Shown piece by piece: positions 25,468-33,396 of a stretch of DNA of 64,000 nucleotides. Made by a program: the position numbers and the translations under genes. Source of the stretch: Chelatococcus sp. (lineage in GTDB: Bacteria; Pseudomonadota; Alphaproteobacteria; Rhizobiales; Beijerinckiaceae); NCBI GenBank assembly GCA_003248805.1, contig QFQY01000005.1, positions 129,459-193,458 of the forward strand, in the 5' to 3' direction. The notes under the pieces are model-generated. The model saw only the letters and a list, made by a program, of their open reading frames with translations, was not told where the DNA came from and did not search any database. The stretch's first letter is position 1. Each line of letters begins with the position of its first letter.

Positions 25468-26193
25468 TCAGCCCCGTCCGGCTTCCGCCTTCACCGCCGC
25501 GGCGAACTCGCCCATGCTGTTGAAGCGGAAGTCGTAATGCGGTGTCCCGCCGGGGTCCATCGTGGCGCCGAAGCCCTGCTTGTCGTGGCGCCGGTAGATC
25601 CAGCACGAGGCCAGGCCCGCCGCATTGGCCGGCTTGTGGTCGTGGAACAGGCTCTCGGCCGTGTGCAGGATGTCGCCCTTGGCGATGCCGCGATCGGCCA
25701 GCGCTTCCAGCATGTAGTCAAAATTCGCCGGAGAGGGCTTGTAGCTGCCGATGTCGCCGGCGGTGTAGATCGCGTCGAAGGTCACGCCGAGCCTGGCGTT
25801 GCTGAAGGCGAAGGACTCGTTGTCGACATTGGAGAGGATGACGAGCTTGTAGCGCTCCTTCAGCTCCCGCAGCGCCTCCGCCGAGTCCGGAAAGGCCGGC
25901 CAGTCCTTCACCGAGCGGCCATAAGTCAGGGCGTCGTCCCAGCTCGCCGGAACCTCCCATTCCTCGGCGAGGCGCTTGTAGACGACGGCGAGCAGGTCCC
26001 GGTAGAGCTTGGTGGGCGTGCGGGCCTGCTGGCGCGACTCGTGACGCGCATGCGCCTGCAGCACCTCGTCGCGGCTGAGCGGCTTGCGCGACTTGTCGAT
26101 GAGCGGCTGCAGCGCCGCCAGCATCCCGCTCTCCCAGTCGATCAGCGTGCCGTAGCAGTCGAAGGTGAGGGCCTTGAAATCGGTCAGCTTCAT
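25468..26193 (-). CDS. Haloacid dehalogenase type II-like HAD hydrolase
   Basis: 241 residues. HAD motif I is TFDCYGTLIDWESG with the nucleophile Asp, motif II is VILSNVDN, and the motif III/IV region contains GSYKPSPANFDYML and HTAESLFHDHKPAN. This matches the (S)-2-haloacid dehalogenase type II subfamily, whose members release halide from 2-haloalkanoates, though many annotated members have unknown substrates. The start at 26193 is preceded by GGAG at the right distance. It follows, 73 bp downstream, a broken haloacetate dehalogenase gene; having both families side by side suggests the operon once dealt with halogenated acids, which is inference. Confidence 0.85.
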   Translation of the reverse strand: MKLTDFKALTFDCYGTLIDWESGMLAALQPLIDKSRKPLSRDEVLQAHARHESRQQARTPTKLYRDLLAVVYKRLAEEWEVPASWDDALTYGRSVKDWPAFPDSAEALRELKERYKLVILSNVDNESFAFSNARLGVTFDAIYTAGDIGSYKPSPANFDYMLEALADRGIAKGDILHTAESLFHDHKPANAAGLASCWIYRRHDKQGFGATMDPGGTPHYDFRFNSMGEFAAAVKAEAGRG

Positions 26194-26266
26194 CGGGAAC
26201 TCCGGTCGCGGTCTGGAGCATCGTCCTGCGAATGCGACGCCCATATGGCCAGCATAGACGACCCGC

Positions 26267-27188
26267 TCAGTTCGGGGTCTTGGACAAAAACGGCTCCAGC
26301 GCCGCGAGCGTCGCGCGCGGGTTCTCCTCGGGCAGGAAATGGCCGCTCTCGATCGCCTCGCCCTCGGCCTGCGGGGCGAAGGTTTCCCGCCAGGTTGCGA
26401 GGGGGCTCGCGCCCTTGGCCGGGATGCCGGCCTCGCCCCAGAGGATCAGCGTCGGGCACAGGATGCGCTTGCCGGCGGCCAGATCCGCCTCGTCCTGCGC
26501 GAGGTCGGTGGTCGCGCCGGCGCGATAATCCTCGCAGGAGGCATGGATGCGCGACGGATCGTTGAAGGATTCGCCATAGGCCTTCAGCGCTAGCGGGTCG
26601 AACAGGTCGAGCGTCTTCGCCCGGCTCCAGCTCGCGATGGTGTGGTCCAGCCAGCCGACGGGATCGGCCTTGATCAGGTTTTCGGGCACCGGCTCGGGCT
26701 GGGCCAGAAAGGTCCAGTGATAGACCTGCAGGGCGCGCGCGGCGTTCATGCCATGCCACATCGAGACGGTCGGCAAGATGTCGATGAGCGCCAGCCGCTC
26801 GACCCGGCCGGGATGGTCGAGCGCCAGCCGGTAGCCGACGCGCGCGCCGCGATCATGCCCCACCACCGCGAAGCGGATATGGCCGAGCTCCTCCATGACC
26901 GCGACGATGTCCTCGCCCATGGCGCGCTTCGTATAGGTCTCGCGGCCACCGTCGCCATGCGGCGCGGCCGACCAGCCATAGCCACGCAGGTCGGGGCAGA
27001 CGACCCTATGCGTCTTCGCCAGCTCGGGCGCGATCCTGTGCCATTCGGCATGGGTCTGCGGGAAGCCGTGGATCAGCACCACCGGCGGTCCCTCGCCGCC
27101 GACGCGGGCGAAGATCGAAGATCTTGCCGGCCGGGCCGTCGATCCAGCGCGCTTCGAAGCCGGGGAAGAGCGGGTCGAGATTGGTCAT
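26267..27188 (-). pseudogene. Fluoroacetate/haloacetate dehalogenase-like alpha/beta hydrolase, frameshifted
   Basis: Two frames together encode one protein. Frame one, from the ATG at 27188, gives MTNLDPLFPGFEARWIDG...KIF; the rest, in another frame, begins at VVLIHGFPQTHAEWH and runs to 26267. The junction holds a 7-bp tandem duplication (27109-27115 and 27116-27122, CGAAGAT twice). Removing one copy restores ...KIFARVGGEGPPVVLIHG and a 304-residue protein of normal length. Catalytic features survive: the nucleophile Asp in GHDRGARVGYR, the halide-binding HW in YHWTFLAQPEP, DYRAGATTDL, and the histidine in SGHFLPEENPR, all matching fluoroacetate dehalogenase. The first ATG overlaps the vapC stop (ATGA). 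Either a recent knockout, a reversible mutation, or a sequencing error. Confidence 0.85.
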
Positions 27189-27601
27189 GGGCGTGCTCCT
27201 GCGTCGAGGGCGGACGCGATGTCGGTGAGCCCGAAATCCCCGCCCTTGTAGAGAAGCGGAGCACCGAGCGATTTGGCGAGCGCATAGGAGAAGCAGTCGC
27301 CGAGGTTGAGCTTCGCCGGATGACGGCCCTTGCCGAAGCGGAGAAAGGCCTCGGCTGCCAGCCGGCCCTGGTTTTGGTCGAGTGGAACGGACTCGATTCC
27401 GAGATCGGCGAGCAACGTGGCATGAAGGGAAACCGGAACGTCGGCGTTGCGCCGGGTCGAGACCATGAAGCTCTCGACGAACGTCACCATGGAGCAGACA
27501 CTGACGCTGCTTCGGCCGAGTGTAGCGATCAGCGCGGTCGCCTCGGGTTCGGCCTCGACGATGGCGATGATGGCGGAGCTGTCGACGACCAGCGTCGTCA
27601 A
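27185..27601 (-). CDS. vapC: VapC-type PIN-domain toxin
   Basis: 138 residues forming one PIN ribonuclease domain. The four acidic active-site residues are D7 (VVDSSA), E43 (FVESF), D102 (LGDCFSYA) and D122 (GGDFGLTD). Members of this class cut tRNA or rRNA and stop translation when not bound by VapB. It starts with TTG, overlapping the vapB stop (TTGA), and its own stop overlaps the ATG of the broken hydrolase gene, so three genes are chained by overlaps. The module is complete and probably active. Confidence 0.92.
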   Translation of the reverse strand: MTTLVVDSSAIIAIVEAEPEATALIATLGRSSVSVCSMVTFVESFMVSTRRNADVPVSLHATLLADLGIESVPLDQNQGRLAAEAFLRFGKGRHPAKLNLGDCFSYALAKSLGAPLLYKGGDFGLTDIASALDAGARP

Positions 27602-27852
27602 GACGGTACGCCGTTTTCATCGTAGCCGATGATCTCATCGTCCGTCAGATGTTGGTTGATCTTTGGATAGGATCTAATCCGCGCCAGCGTTTCCTCGAGT
27701 TTGACGAGGTCGATCCGGCCCTCACGGCGAGGCAACGCGGCCAACTCGCGCTCCGCGGCGATACGAACCGCGTCCTTGATCGTGCGGCCGGTTCGCTCTG
27801 CGAGCTCGCGGACGATCCGGTCCGTCTCCGCATCCTTGATCAGGATCGCCAT
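27598..27852 (-). CDS. vapB: VapB-type antitoxin (PSK/Rv0623-like)
   Basis: 84 residues. The N-terminal half (AILIKDAETDRIVRELAERTGRTIKDAVRIAAERE) fits the ribbon-helix-helix of the PSK-operon transcription-factor family of VapB antitoxins; the C-terminal half, ending in LTDDEIIGYDENG, should wrap the PIN toxin. It is expected to neutralise VapC and repress its own operon. A 33-bp perfect palindrome starts 11 bp upstream of its ATG. The gene lies 60 bp downstream of the purD stop on the same strand. Confidence 0.9.
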   Translation of the reverse strand: MAILIKDAETDRIVRELAERTGRTIKDAVRIAAERELAALPRREGRIDLVKLEETLARIRSYPKINQHLTDDEIIGYDENGVPS

Positions 27853-27862
27853 TGGCAGCCTC

Positions 27863-27895
27863 CCGTATATATGCGCGCGCCTCGCATATATACGG
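27863..27895. promoter_or_regulatory. Candidate VapB operator upstream of vapBC
   Basis: Perfect inverted repeat with 13-bp arms, CCGTATATATGCG and CGCATATATACGG, separated by seven bases. The TATATA core stands out in this GC-rich DNA and could include the -10 element. It lies between the purD stop (27912) and the vapB ATG (27852), exactly where autoregulating VapB dimers bind in other systems. Confidence 0.75.
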
Positions 27896-27911
27896 CGGCC
27901 GGCCGCCGCTG

Positions 27912-29192
27912 TCAGCCTTGCTCGCGCTTGACCGCCTGCCAGCCGATGTCGCGACGGCAGAACCCGCCCGGCCAGTCGATAGCGTCGACGGCGGCATAGG
28001 CCCTGGACTGCGCCTCGCCGACACTCTTGCCGAGCGCGACCACGTTGAGCACGCGCCCGCCATTGGCCAGGATTGCGCCGGTCGCGTCCTGCTTCGTCCC
28101 GGCATGGAAGACGAGCACCTCGTCCATCGCCTCCGCTTTCGCGATATCGCGGATCACGGTGCCCGTCTCGGGCTTGCCCGGATAGCCCTTCGCCGCGAGC
28201 ACGACCGTCAGCGCCGCCTCTTCGGACCAGCGCAGGTCGACCGCGTTCAGCACGCCGTCCGCCGAGGCGAGCAGGGCGGGCACGATGTCGCTCTTCAGCC
28301 GCGGCATCAGCACTTCGCATTCGGGATCGCCGAAGCGGACATTGTACTCGATCAGCTTCGGGCCCTGCGCGGTGATCATCAGTCCGGCGAAGAGCACGCC
28401 CTTGAACGGCGTCCCGCGCTGGGCCATGCCGGCGAGCGTCGGGCGCACGATTTCGGCCATCACCCGGTCTTCCATCTCGCGGGTCATGACGGGCGCCGGG
28501 GAATAGGCGCCCATGCCGCCGGTGTTCGGGCCTGTGTCGCCGTCGCCGACGCGCTTGTGGTCCTGCGCCGAGGCCAGGGCCAGCGCGTGGCTGCCGTCGC
28601 AGAGCGCGAAGAAGCTGGCCTCCTCGCCGATCATCCATTCCTCGATCACGACCTCGGCGCCGGCCGTGCCCAGCCCGCCGCCGAACATCATGTCGATGGC
28701 CTCGTTCGCCTCCTCCAGCGTCTGCGCCATCACGACGCCCTTGCCGGCCGCGAGCCCGTCCGCCTTGATCACGATCGGCGCGCCTTGGGCGGCGACATAG
28801 GCCTTGGCGGCGCCGGCATCCGCGAAGCGGCCGAAGCCGGCGGTGGGGATGGCGAACTCGGCGCAGAGCTCCTTGGTGAAGCCCTTCGAGCCTTCGAGCT
28901 GTGCCGCGGCCTTCGACGGGCCGAACACCTTGATGCCGGCGGCGGAAAGATCGTCGGCGAGTCCGGCGACGAGCGGCCCTTCCGGCCCGACCACGACGAA
29001 ATCGACGCGCTGCAGCTTGCAGAAATCGATGACCGCCTTGTGGTCGGCGACGTCGATCGCGACGTTGTCGCCGCATTGCGCCGTGCCCGGATTGCCGGGG
29101 GCGATGAACAGGCGGTCGCACAGCGGCGAGGCCGAGATCGCCCAGGCGAGCGCATGCTCGCGGCCGCCCGAACCGATCAGAAGAATGTTCAT
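27912..29192 (-). CDS. purD: Phosphoribosylamine-glycine ligase
   Basis: 426 residues, normal for PurD. N-terminal MNILLIGSGGREHALAW and PGNPGTAQ are family signatures; the ATP-grasp core shows IVIKADGLAAGKGVVMA, GPNTGGMGAYSPAP and YNVRFGDPECE. It makes glycinamide ribonucleotide in purine synthesis. The ATG at 29192 matches the family start; a 14-residue extension upstream is not conserved. It is divergent from xseA, with a half copy of repeat family A between them. Confidence 0.97.
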   Translation of the reverse strand: MNILLIGSGGREHALAWAISASPLCDRLFIAPGNPGTAQCGDNVAIDVADHKAVIDFCKLQRVDFVVVGPEGPLVAGLADDLSAAGIKVFGPSKAAAQLEGSKGFTKELCAEFAIPTAGFGRFADAGAAKAYVAAQGAPIVIKADGLAAGKGVVMAQTLEEANEAIDMMFGGGLGTAGAEVVIEEWMIGEEASFFALCDGSHALALASAQDHKRVGDGDTGPNTGGMGAYSPAPVMTREMEDRVMAEIVRPTLAGMAQRGTPFKGVLFAGLMITAQGPKLIEYNVRFGDPECEVLMPRLKSDIVPALLASADGVLNAVDLRWSEEAALTVVLAAKGYPGKPETGTVIRDIAKAEAMDEVLVFHAGTKQDATGAILANGGRVLNVVALGKSVGEAQSRAYAAVDAIDWPGGFCRRDIGWQAVKREQG

Positions 29193-29230
29193 CGTCGTCT
29201 CCGTTCGTCCGGTCAAAAGCCCCACAGCTC

Positions 29231-29279
29231 TCATCCTTCGAGACGCGATCCTTGCGGATCGCTCCTCAGGATGAGGGCT
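29231..29279. repeat. Dispersed palindromic repeat, family A (half copy)
   Basis: 49 bp equal to the right half of the family A element: CATCCTTCGAGACGC followed by a small hairpin (GCGATCC TTGC GGATCGC) and CTCCTCAGGATGAGGGCT. It lies between the divergent purD and xseA genes. The single-hairpin form suggests the full element is built from two such units in head-to-head arrangement. Confidence 0.85.
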
Positions 29280-29370
29280 GGAGGAAGTGCATGCGTGGCC
29301 TGCGCAATAGCCTCTGATGTTCCTCGCGGCAACGCTTCTGCCGGCGCTTTCCCGCCGCTATGGTCGCGCC

Positions 29371-30963
29371 ATGGACAGCGAATCGCCCGTGCCCGCCGGC
29401 AATGCGCCCGAATGGTCGGTCTCCGATCTCTCGGGGGCCCTCAAGCGCACGCTCGAGGATGCCTTCGGCTTCGTGCGCGTGCGCGGCGAGATTTCGGGCT
29501 ATCGCGGGCCGGTCGCCTCCGGCCATGTCTATTTCTCGCTGAAGGACACCAACGCCAAGATCGACGCCGTGATCTGGAAGGGCGTCTTCGGCCGGCTGAA
29601 GACGCGGCCGCAGGAGGGGCTCGAGGTCATCGCGACCGGCAAGATCACCACCTTCGCCGGCAAGTCGAGCTACCAGATCGTCATCGACTCGCTGGAGCCC
29701 GCCGGCGTCGGCGCGCTGATGGCCCTGCTGGAGGAGCGCCGCAAGCGGCTGGCGGCCGAGGGCCTGTTCGCCGAGGAGCGCAAGCAGCTCATCCCCTATC
29801 TGCCGCGCGTGATCGGCGTCGTGACCTCGCCGACCGGCGCCGTCATCCGCGACATCCTGCACCGCCTCGCGGATCGTTTTCCGCGTCATGTGCTGGTCTG
29901 GCCGGTGCGCGTGCAGGGCGAGACCAGCGCCGCCGAGGTCGCCGCCGCCATCGCCGGCTTCAACGCGCTGCCGGAAGGCGGGCGCATCCCGCGTCCCGAC
30001 GTCATCATCGTGGCGCGCGGCGGCGGCTCGCTCGAAGACCTGATGAGCTTCAACGAGGAGGTCGTCGTGCGCGCGGCGGCCGCCTCAGGGATTCCGCTGG
30101 TCTCTGCCGTCGGGCACGAGACCGACACGACCCTGATCGACTTCGCGGCCGATCTGCGCGCGCCGACGCCGACCGGCGCCGCCGAGAAGGTCGTCCCCGT
30201 GCGCGCCGAGCTGATGGGCCTCATTGCCGATCTGTCGCGGCGCCATGCCGGTGCGATGCGCCGCCTCGCCGACCGGCGCCGCAGCGACCTGCGCTCGCTC
30301 GCCCGCGCCCTGCCGGGGCCGGAGGCCGTTCTCGCCGGTCCGCGCCAGCGCCTCGACCTCGCCTCCGCGCGGCTCGCCCCGGCGCTCGCCCGCAATGCGC
30401 GAGCCTATGAGCAGCAGCTCGCCGGGCTTGCCCAGCGTCTCTCGCGCCAGTCTCCGATCGCGCGGCTGGCGGGCCTTTCGGCGCGGCTGGACGGCTTGTC
30501 GAGCCGGCTGCGGGCCGGCCGCGACTCCCTGCTGCGGGCCCAGCGCGAACGGGTGGCTCGGGCGCGCGAGCGGATCGACGATCTCGACCTGCGCGCCGCG
30601 AGGGCCGCGTCGCAAGGCGTGGCGCGTCGCGCGGAACTGCTGCGGGCGCTCGATGAGCGCGGCAGGCGGGCCTATGGCCAGCTGCTGGCGCGCCGCCGCG
30701 ACCGCCTGCATGCGCTCTGGTCGCTGCTGGCCTCGCTCGGGCCGCATGCCGTCCTCGCGCGCGGCTATGCGCTGGTGCGGGACGAGACCGGAGCCCTGGT
30801 GCGTTCGGCCACGGCGGCCCATCCCGGTGCGTTCCTGAGCGTGGAGGTCTCGGATGGCCGCTTCGGCGTCGCCGTCACGGGGGACGCGGCTCCTCCCGCG
30901 AGGCCGGTGGCACGCGCCGTCCGCAAGGACAGGGGCACGACGACGCAGGGCGATCTGTTCTGA
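29371..30963 (+). CDS. xseA: Exodeoxyribonuclease VII large subunit
   Basis: 530 residues. An N-terminal OB-fold (VRVRGEISGYRGPVASGHVYFSLKD) is followed by the nuclease domain (IPYLPRVIGVVTSPTGAVIRDILHR, DVIIVARGGGSLEDLMSFNEE, SAVGHETDTTLIDFAADLRAPTP) and an Arg-rich coiled coil from about residue 290 on. With XseB it degrades single-stranded DNA to oligonucleotides. The start at 29371 fits the family; the frame is open 54 bp further up. The xseB partner is not in this window. Confidence 0.96.
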   Translation: MDSESPVPAGNAPEWSVSDLSGALKRTLEDAFGFVRVRGEISGYRGPVASGHVYFSLKDTNAKIDAVIWKGVFGRLKTRPQEGLEVIATGKITTFAGKSSYQIVIDSLEPAGVGALMALLEERRKRLAAEGLFAEERKQLIPYLPRVIGVVTSPTGAVIRDILHRLADRFPRHVLVWPVRVQGETSAAEVAAAIAGFNALPEGGRIPRPDVIIVARGGGSLEDLMSFNEEVVVRAAAASGIPLVSAVGHETDTTLIDFAADLRAPTPTGAAEKVVPVRAELMGLIADLSRRHAGAMRRLADRRRSDLRSLARALPGPEAVLAGPRQRLDLASARLAPALARNARAYEQQLAGLAQRLSRQSPIARLAGLSARLDGLSSRLRAGRDSLLRAQRERVARARERIDDLDLRAARAASQGVARRAELLRALDERGRRAYGQLLARRRDRLHALWSLLASLGPHAVLARGYALVRDETGALVRSATAAHPGAFLSVEVSDGRFGVAVTGDAAPPARPVARAVRKDRGTTTQGDLF

Positions 30964-30985
30964 GTGTCTGACTGAAAATTCCCTC

Positions 30986-31106
30986 AGCCCTCATCCTGAG
31001 GAGCCATTCCGTGAGGAATGGCGTCTCGAAGGATGGCTCGCGAGGCTCGGGAACCGTCTGGAGCATCCTTCGAGACAGCCCTTCGGGCTTCCTCAGGATG
31101 AGGGCT
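30986..31106. repeat. Dispersed palindromic repeat, family A (full copy 2)
   Basis: 121 bp with the same terminal arms as the copy upstream of mutL (AGCCCTCATCCTGAGGAGC at 30986-31004, right arm ending in CCTCAGGATGAGGGCT at 31106) and the same internal GCGTCTCGAAGGATGG / CCATCTGG-like core. Two short variable hairpins replace the loops (CCATTCCGTGAGGAATGG and GCCCTTCGGGC). It begins 23 bp after the xseA stop. Confidence 0.9.
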
Positions 31107-31132
31107 CAATGTCCATCGAGGCTTCTGAGCAG

Positions 31133-31190
31133 CGGCCCGAAAAGTGGAGCGCGGTTTTCGCGAACAGCCGATGCAAGATCAAATAGTTAG
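31133..31190. repeat. Dispersed palindromic repeat, family B (copy 2)
   Basis: Shares CGGCCCGAAAAGTGG, GCGCGGTTTTCG, GCCGATGC and the tail GTTAGA with the copy at 22904-22970. It lies between a family A copy and a strong hairpin downstream of xseA. Confidence 0.8.
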
Positions 31191-31229
31191 AGTGTCGGAC
31201 TGAATACGATATTCAGTCCGACACTCTAA
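31187..31229. terminator. 43-bp perfect hairpin between convergent genes
   Basis: Two perfectly complementary 20-bp arms (31187-31206 and 31210-31229) with a three-base loop. There is no run of T on either side, so it is not a textbook intrinsic terminator, but its place between the convergent xseA and hydrolase genes suggests a transcript end. A 15-bp near-copy of the left arm (14 of 15 matching) sits on the xseA stop codon at 30962-30976. Confidence 0.55.
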
Positions 31230-31253
31230 GGATCGGCCGGGTTTGCCGGGGCG

Positions 31254-32099
31254 TCAGCGCGCCAGCAGGAAAGAGCCGACGCGCTTCAGCGCATCCTCGC
31301 GCGCGGCGGGATTGGTTCCGACGGTCGCCTTGCCCGTGCCGGTGGCGGAATAGGCGATGTCGCTGCGCTCCCTCACCTCGAGGCGCGGATGGTCGAAATC
31401 GTGCAGCGCGCCGGGGTAGAGCACGAGCTCGACCTTCTCGCCGCGCTTGACCGCGGCCTTGGCGAGGAGGTCGCAGGGCGCCGCCGGTGTCCAGTCGTCG
31501 GCGTCGCCCATCAGCATGAGCAGCGGGATACGGGCGGTGAAGCTCTCGGATTCGAGCTGGAAGCGGCAGCTCGGATAGAAGGCGATGGCGCGGGTGAAAT
31601 CCGGCTTCAGGTCGCCGGGGCGCCTGTCGGCGCGCACCGCCGCGAGCACCGCCGCGCCGCCACCGGCCCAGCCCAGCAGCGCGATGGAGTCCGCCTTGAC
31701 GTCGCCGCGCGTCTGCAGCCAACGCCTGGCCGCCGCCGCGTCGCTGACGCGCTCGCGGCTCGGGCGCACGGTCAGCTCCTTGACGCCGCATTGCGAGTCG
31801 AGCCCGCGCGAGCCGTAGCTGTCGGGCATGAGCACGAGGTAGCCGGCCTTGGACAGCCGCTCGCCCCAATCCGCATGCCGGATCGACAGCCGTCCGTCCT
31901 GGCGCCACAATCCGCCGCAGCCATGCAGCGCGACGATCGCCGGAAACGGTCCCGGCCCTGCCGGGCGATACAGGACCGCGCTGAGCCCGTTGCTGTCCGG
32001 AGTGATGTTGACCAGCTCGTAGCCGCCGGCCCGGGCCGGCAGCGCGAACAGCAGTGCGGCGCCGATCAGGACGGCCGCGAGGCGCAAGAAGCTGGACAT
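31254..32099 (-). CDS. Exported dienelactone-hydrolase-like protein with altered nucleophile
   Basis: 281 residues. A Sec signal peptide covers residues 1-24 (cleavage after PARA). The alpha/beta-hydrolase fold is visible: HGCGGLW (oxyanion region, 59-65), the elbow LLGWAGGG (141-148), the acid in GDADDW (199-203) and the histidine H233 in GALHDF. The nucleophile position of the elbow, Ser or Cys in active family members, is Ala145, coded by GCC. The protein may be a catalytically dead binding protein, or use another residue. The start at 32099 places the signal peptide correctly; an upstream GTG would add seven residues. Divergent from the DUF2093 gene. Confidence 0.82.
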   Translation of the reverse strand: MSSFLRLAAVLIGAALLFALPARAGGYELVNITPDSNGLSAVLYRPAGPGPFPAIVALHGCGGLWRQDGRLSIRHADWGERLSKAGYLVLMPDSYGSRGLDSQCGVKELTVRPSRERVSDAAAARRWLQTRGDVKADSIALLGWAGGGAAVLAAVRADRRPGDLKPDFTRAIAFYPSCRFQLESESFTARIPLLMLMGDADDWTPAAPCDLLAKAAVKRGEKVELVLYPGALHDFDHPRLEVRERSDIAYSATGTGKATVGTNPAAREDALKRVGSFLLAR

Positions 32100-32175
32100 C
32101 GTCGACGGGGGCATTAACACAATGGGCGACTATCCCTATATTCCGCTTCCCGATCAACGATTTCGATCAAGTTTG

Positions 32176-32397
32176 ATGAACATCAGCGAGCGCCCCCCAG
32201 TTCCGGGCCCCGAGGCCGTGCTCGACTACGGCGACGGCGACTTCCGCGTGGTGAAGCCCGGCGCCTTCGTCCGCTGCGCCGTGACGGGCGTGCCGATCCG
32301 GCTCGACGACCTCCGCTACTGGTCGGTCGACTGGCAGGAGGCCTATGCGTCCCCCGAGGCGGTCCAGCTAAGGCTGCGGCGCGGCAGCCGTCCCTGA
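32176..32397 (+). CDS. DUF2093 small protein
   Basis: 73 residues. Matches the small Rhizobiales family DUF2093: EAVLDYGDGDFRVVKPGAFVRCAVTG near the N-terminus and LDDLRYWSVDWQEAYAS near the C-terminus. Function unknown; members sit next to lpxK, as here. Its last 30 bp overlap the 3' end of the convergent lpxK gene. The upstream in-frame ATG at 32122 would add 18 residues not seen in the family. Confidence 0.85.
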   Translation: MNISERPPVPGPEAVLDYGDGDFRVVKPGAFVRCAVTGVPIRLDDLRYWSVDWQEAYASPEAVQLRLRRGSRP

Positions 32398-33396
32398 ACG
32401 GGCATCGGCGACCGAGCCGAGCAGCCGTGCGATCCGCTCGGGCTGCGCGAAGGACAAGGCCACCGGCACCACGAGCAGCCGCGCCGCCTCGCTTTCTGGC
32501 CAGAGCGGAGCGAGTTTCGTCGCGTCCTTCTCGGTCGTCGCGATGACGCAGTCGCCGGCTCGTGCCTCTGCCAGCAGGGCGGTCACGTCCCCGGCCGAAT
32601 AGGCGTGATGGTCGGCGAAGACGCGTTCGGCGACGATCTCGGCGCCGGCATCCCGCAGCGTCGCGCTGAATTTCTCGGGTCGGCCGATCCCCGATGCGGC
32701 GACGACACGCCGGCCGCGCAGGGCCGCGCGCACGGGCGCCGGCGGCTCGAGACGGGCCGTCAGCACCGGCAGGTCGCGCCTGCGCGCGGCCGCGGCGACG
32801 GCCTCGCCGGCCACCCCCTCGCCGATGAGGATCACCGCGTCGGTCAGGCCGAACTGCCCCGCCAGAGGCGCCCTGAGCGGGCCCGCGGGCAGGCACAGGC
32901 CGTTGCCGGCTCCGCCCGCGCCATCGACCACGGCGAGCCTGAGGCTCTTGGCGAGGCTCGGGTTCTGCAGGCCGTCATCCATGACGATCACGCTGGCCCC
33001 GAGGGAACGCGCCAGCGCCGCGCCCGCCGGCCGGTCGCGCGCGACGATGGTCCGCGCGCTGCGTGCCATCAGGAGGGGCTCGTCGCCGACATCGGCGGCG
33101 CCGTGGCCCGCCGGGTCGACCTCGACCGGGCCGGCGAGCCTGCCGCCATAGCCGCGCGACAGGATGAAGGGGGTCTCGCCCCGGCCGGCCAGAAGCGCGC
33201 AGAGCGCCAGCGCCGTCGGGGTCTTTCCGGCGCCGCCGGCGACGAAGTTGCCGACGCAGATCACCGGCACGCCGATGGCGAGACCCGGCCGGCGCATGCG
33301 GGCCAGCGTCGCGGCGCCATAGAGCACGCCGAGCGGCTGGAGCAGGCGCGCGAGCGGTCCCGGTTCCGGCAGCCACCAGAAGCCGGGCGCCCGCAT
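32368..33396 (-). CDS. lpxK: Tetraacyldisaccharide 4'-kinase
   Basis: 342 residues, normal for LpxK. The Walker A-like loop is GNFVAGGAGKTPTALAL (about 52-68); DDGLQNPSL (about 140-148) is the conserved acidic motif; the C-terminal text VFADHHAYSAGDV and TTEKDATKL is typical. It phosphorylates the 4' position of the lipid A disaccharide precursor at the inner membrane. Its ATG overlaps the waaA stop by one base, so the two are translated together. Confidence 0.96.
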   Translation of the reverse strand: MRAPGFWWLPEPGPLARLLQPLGVLYGAATLARMRRPGLAIGVPVICVGNFVAGGAGKTPTALALCALLAGRGETPFILSRGYGGRLAGPVEVDPAGHGAADVGDEPLLMARSARTIVARDRPAGAALARSLGASVIVMDDGLQNPSLAKSLRLAVVDGAGGAGNGLCLPAGPLRAPLAGQFGLTDAVILIGEGVAGEAVAAAARRRDLPVLTARLEPPAPVRAALRGRRVVAASGIGRPEKFSATLRDAGAEIVAERVFADHHAYSAGDVTALLAEARAGDCVIATTEKDATKLAPLWPESEAARLLVVPVALSFAQPERIARLLGSVADARSGTAAAPQP

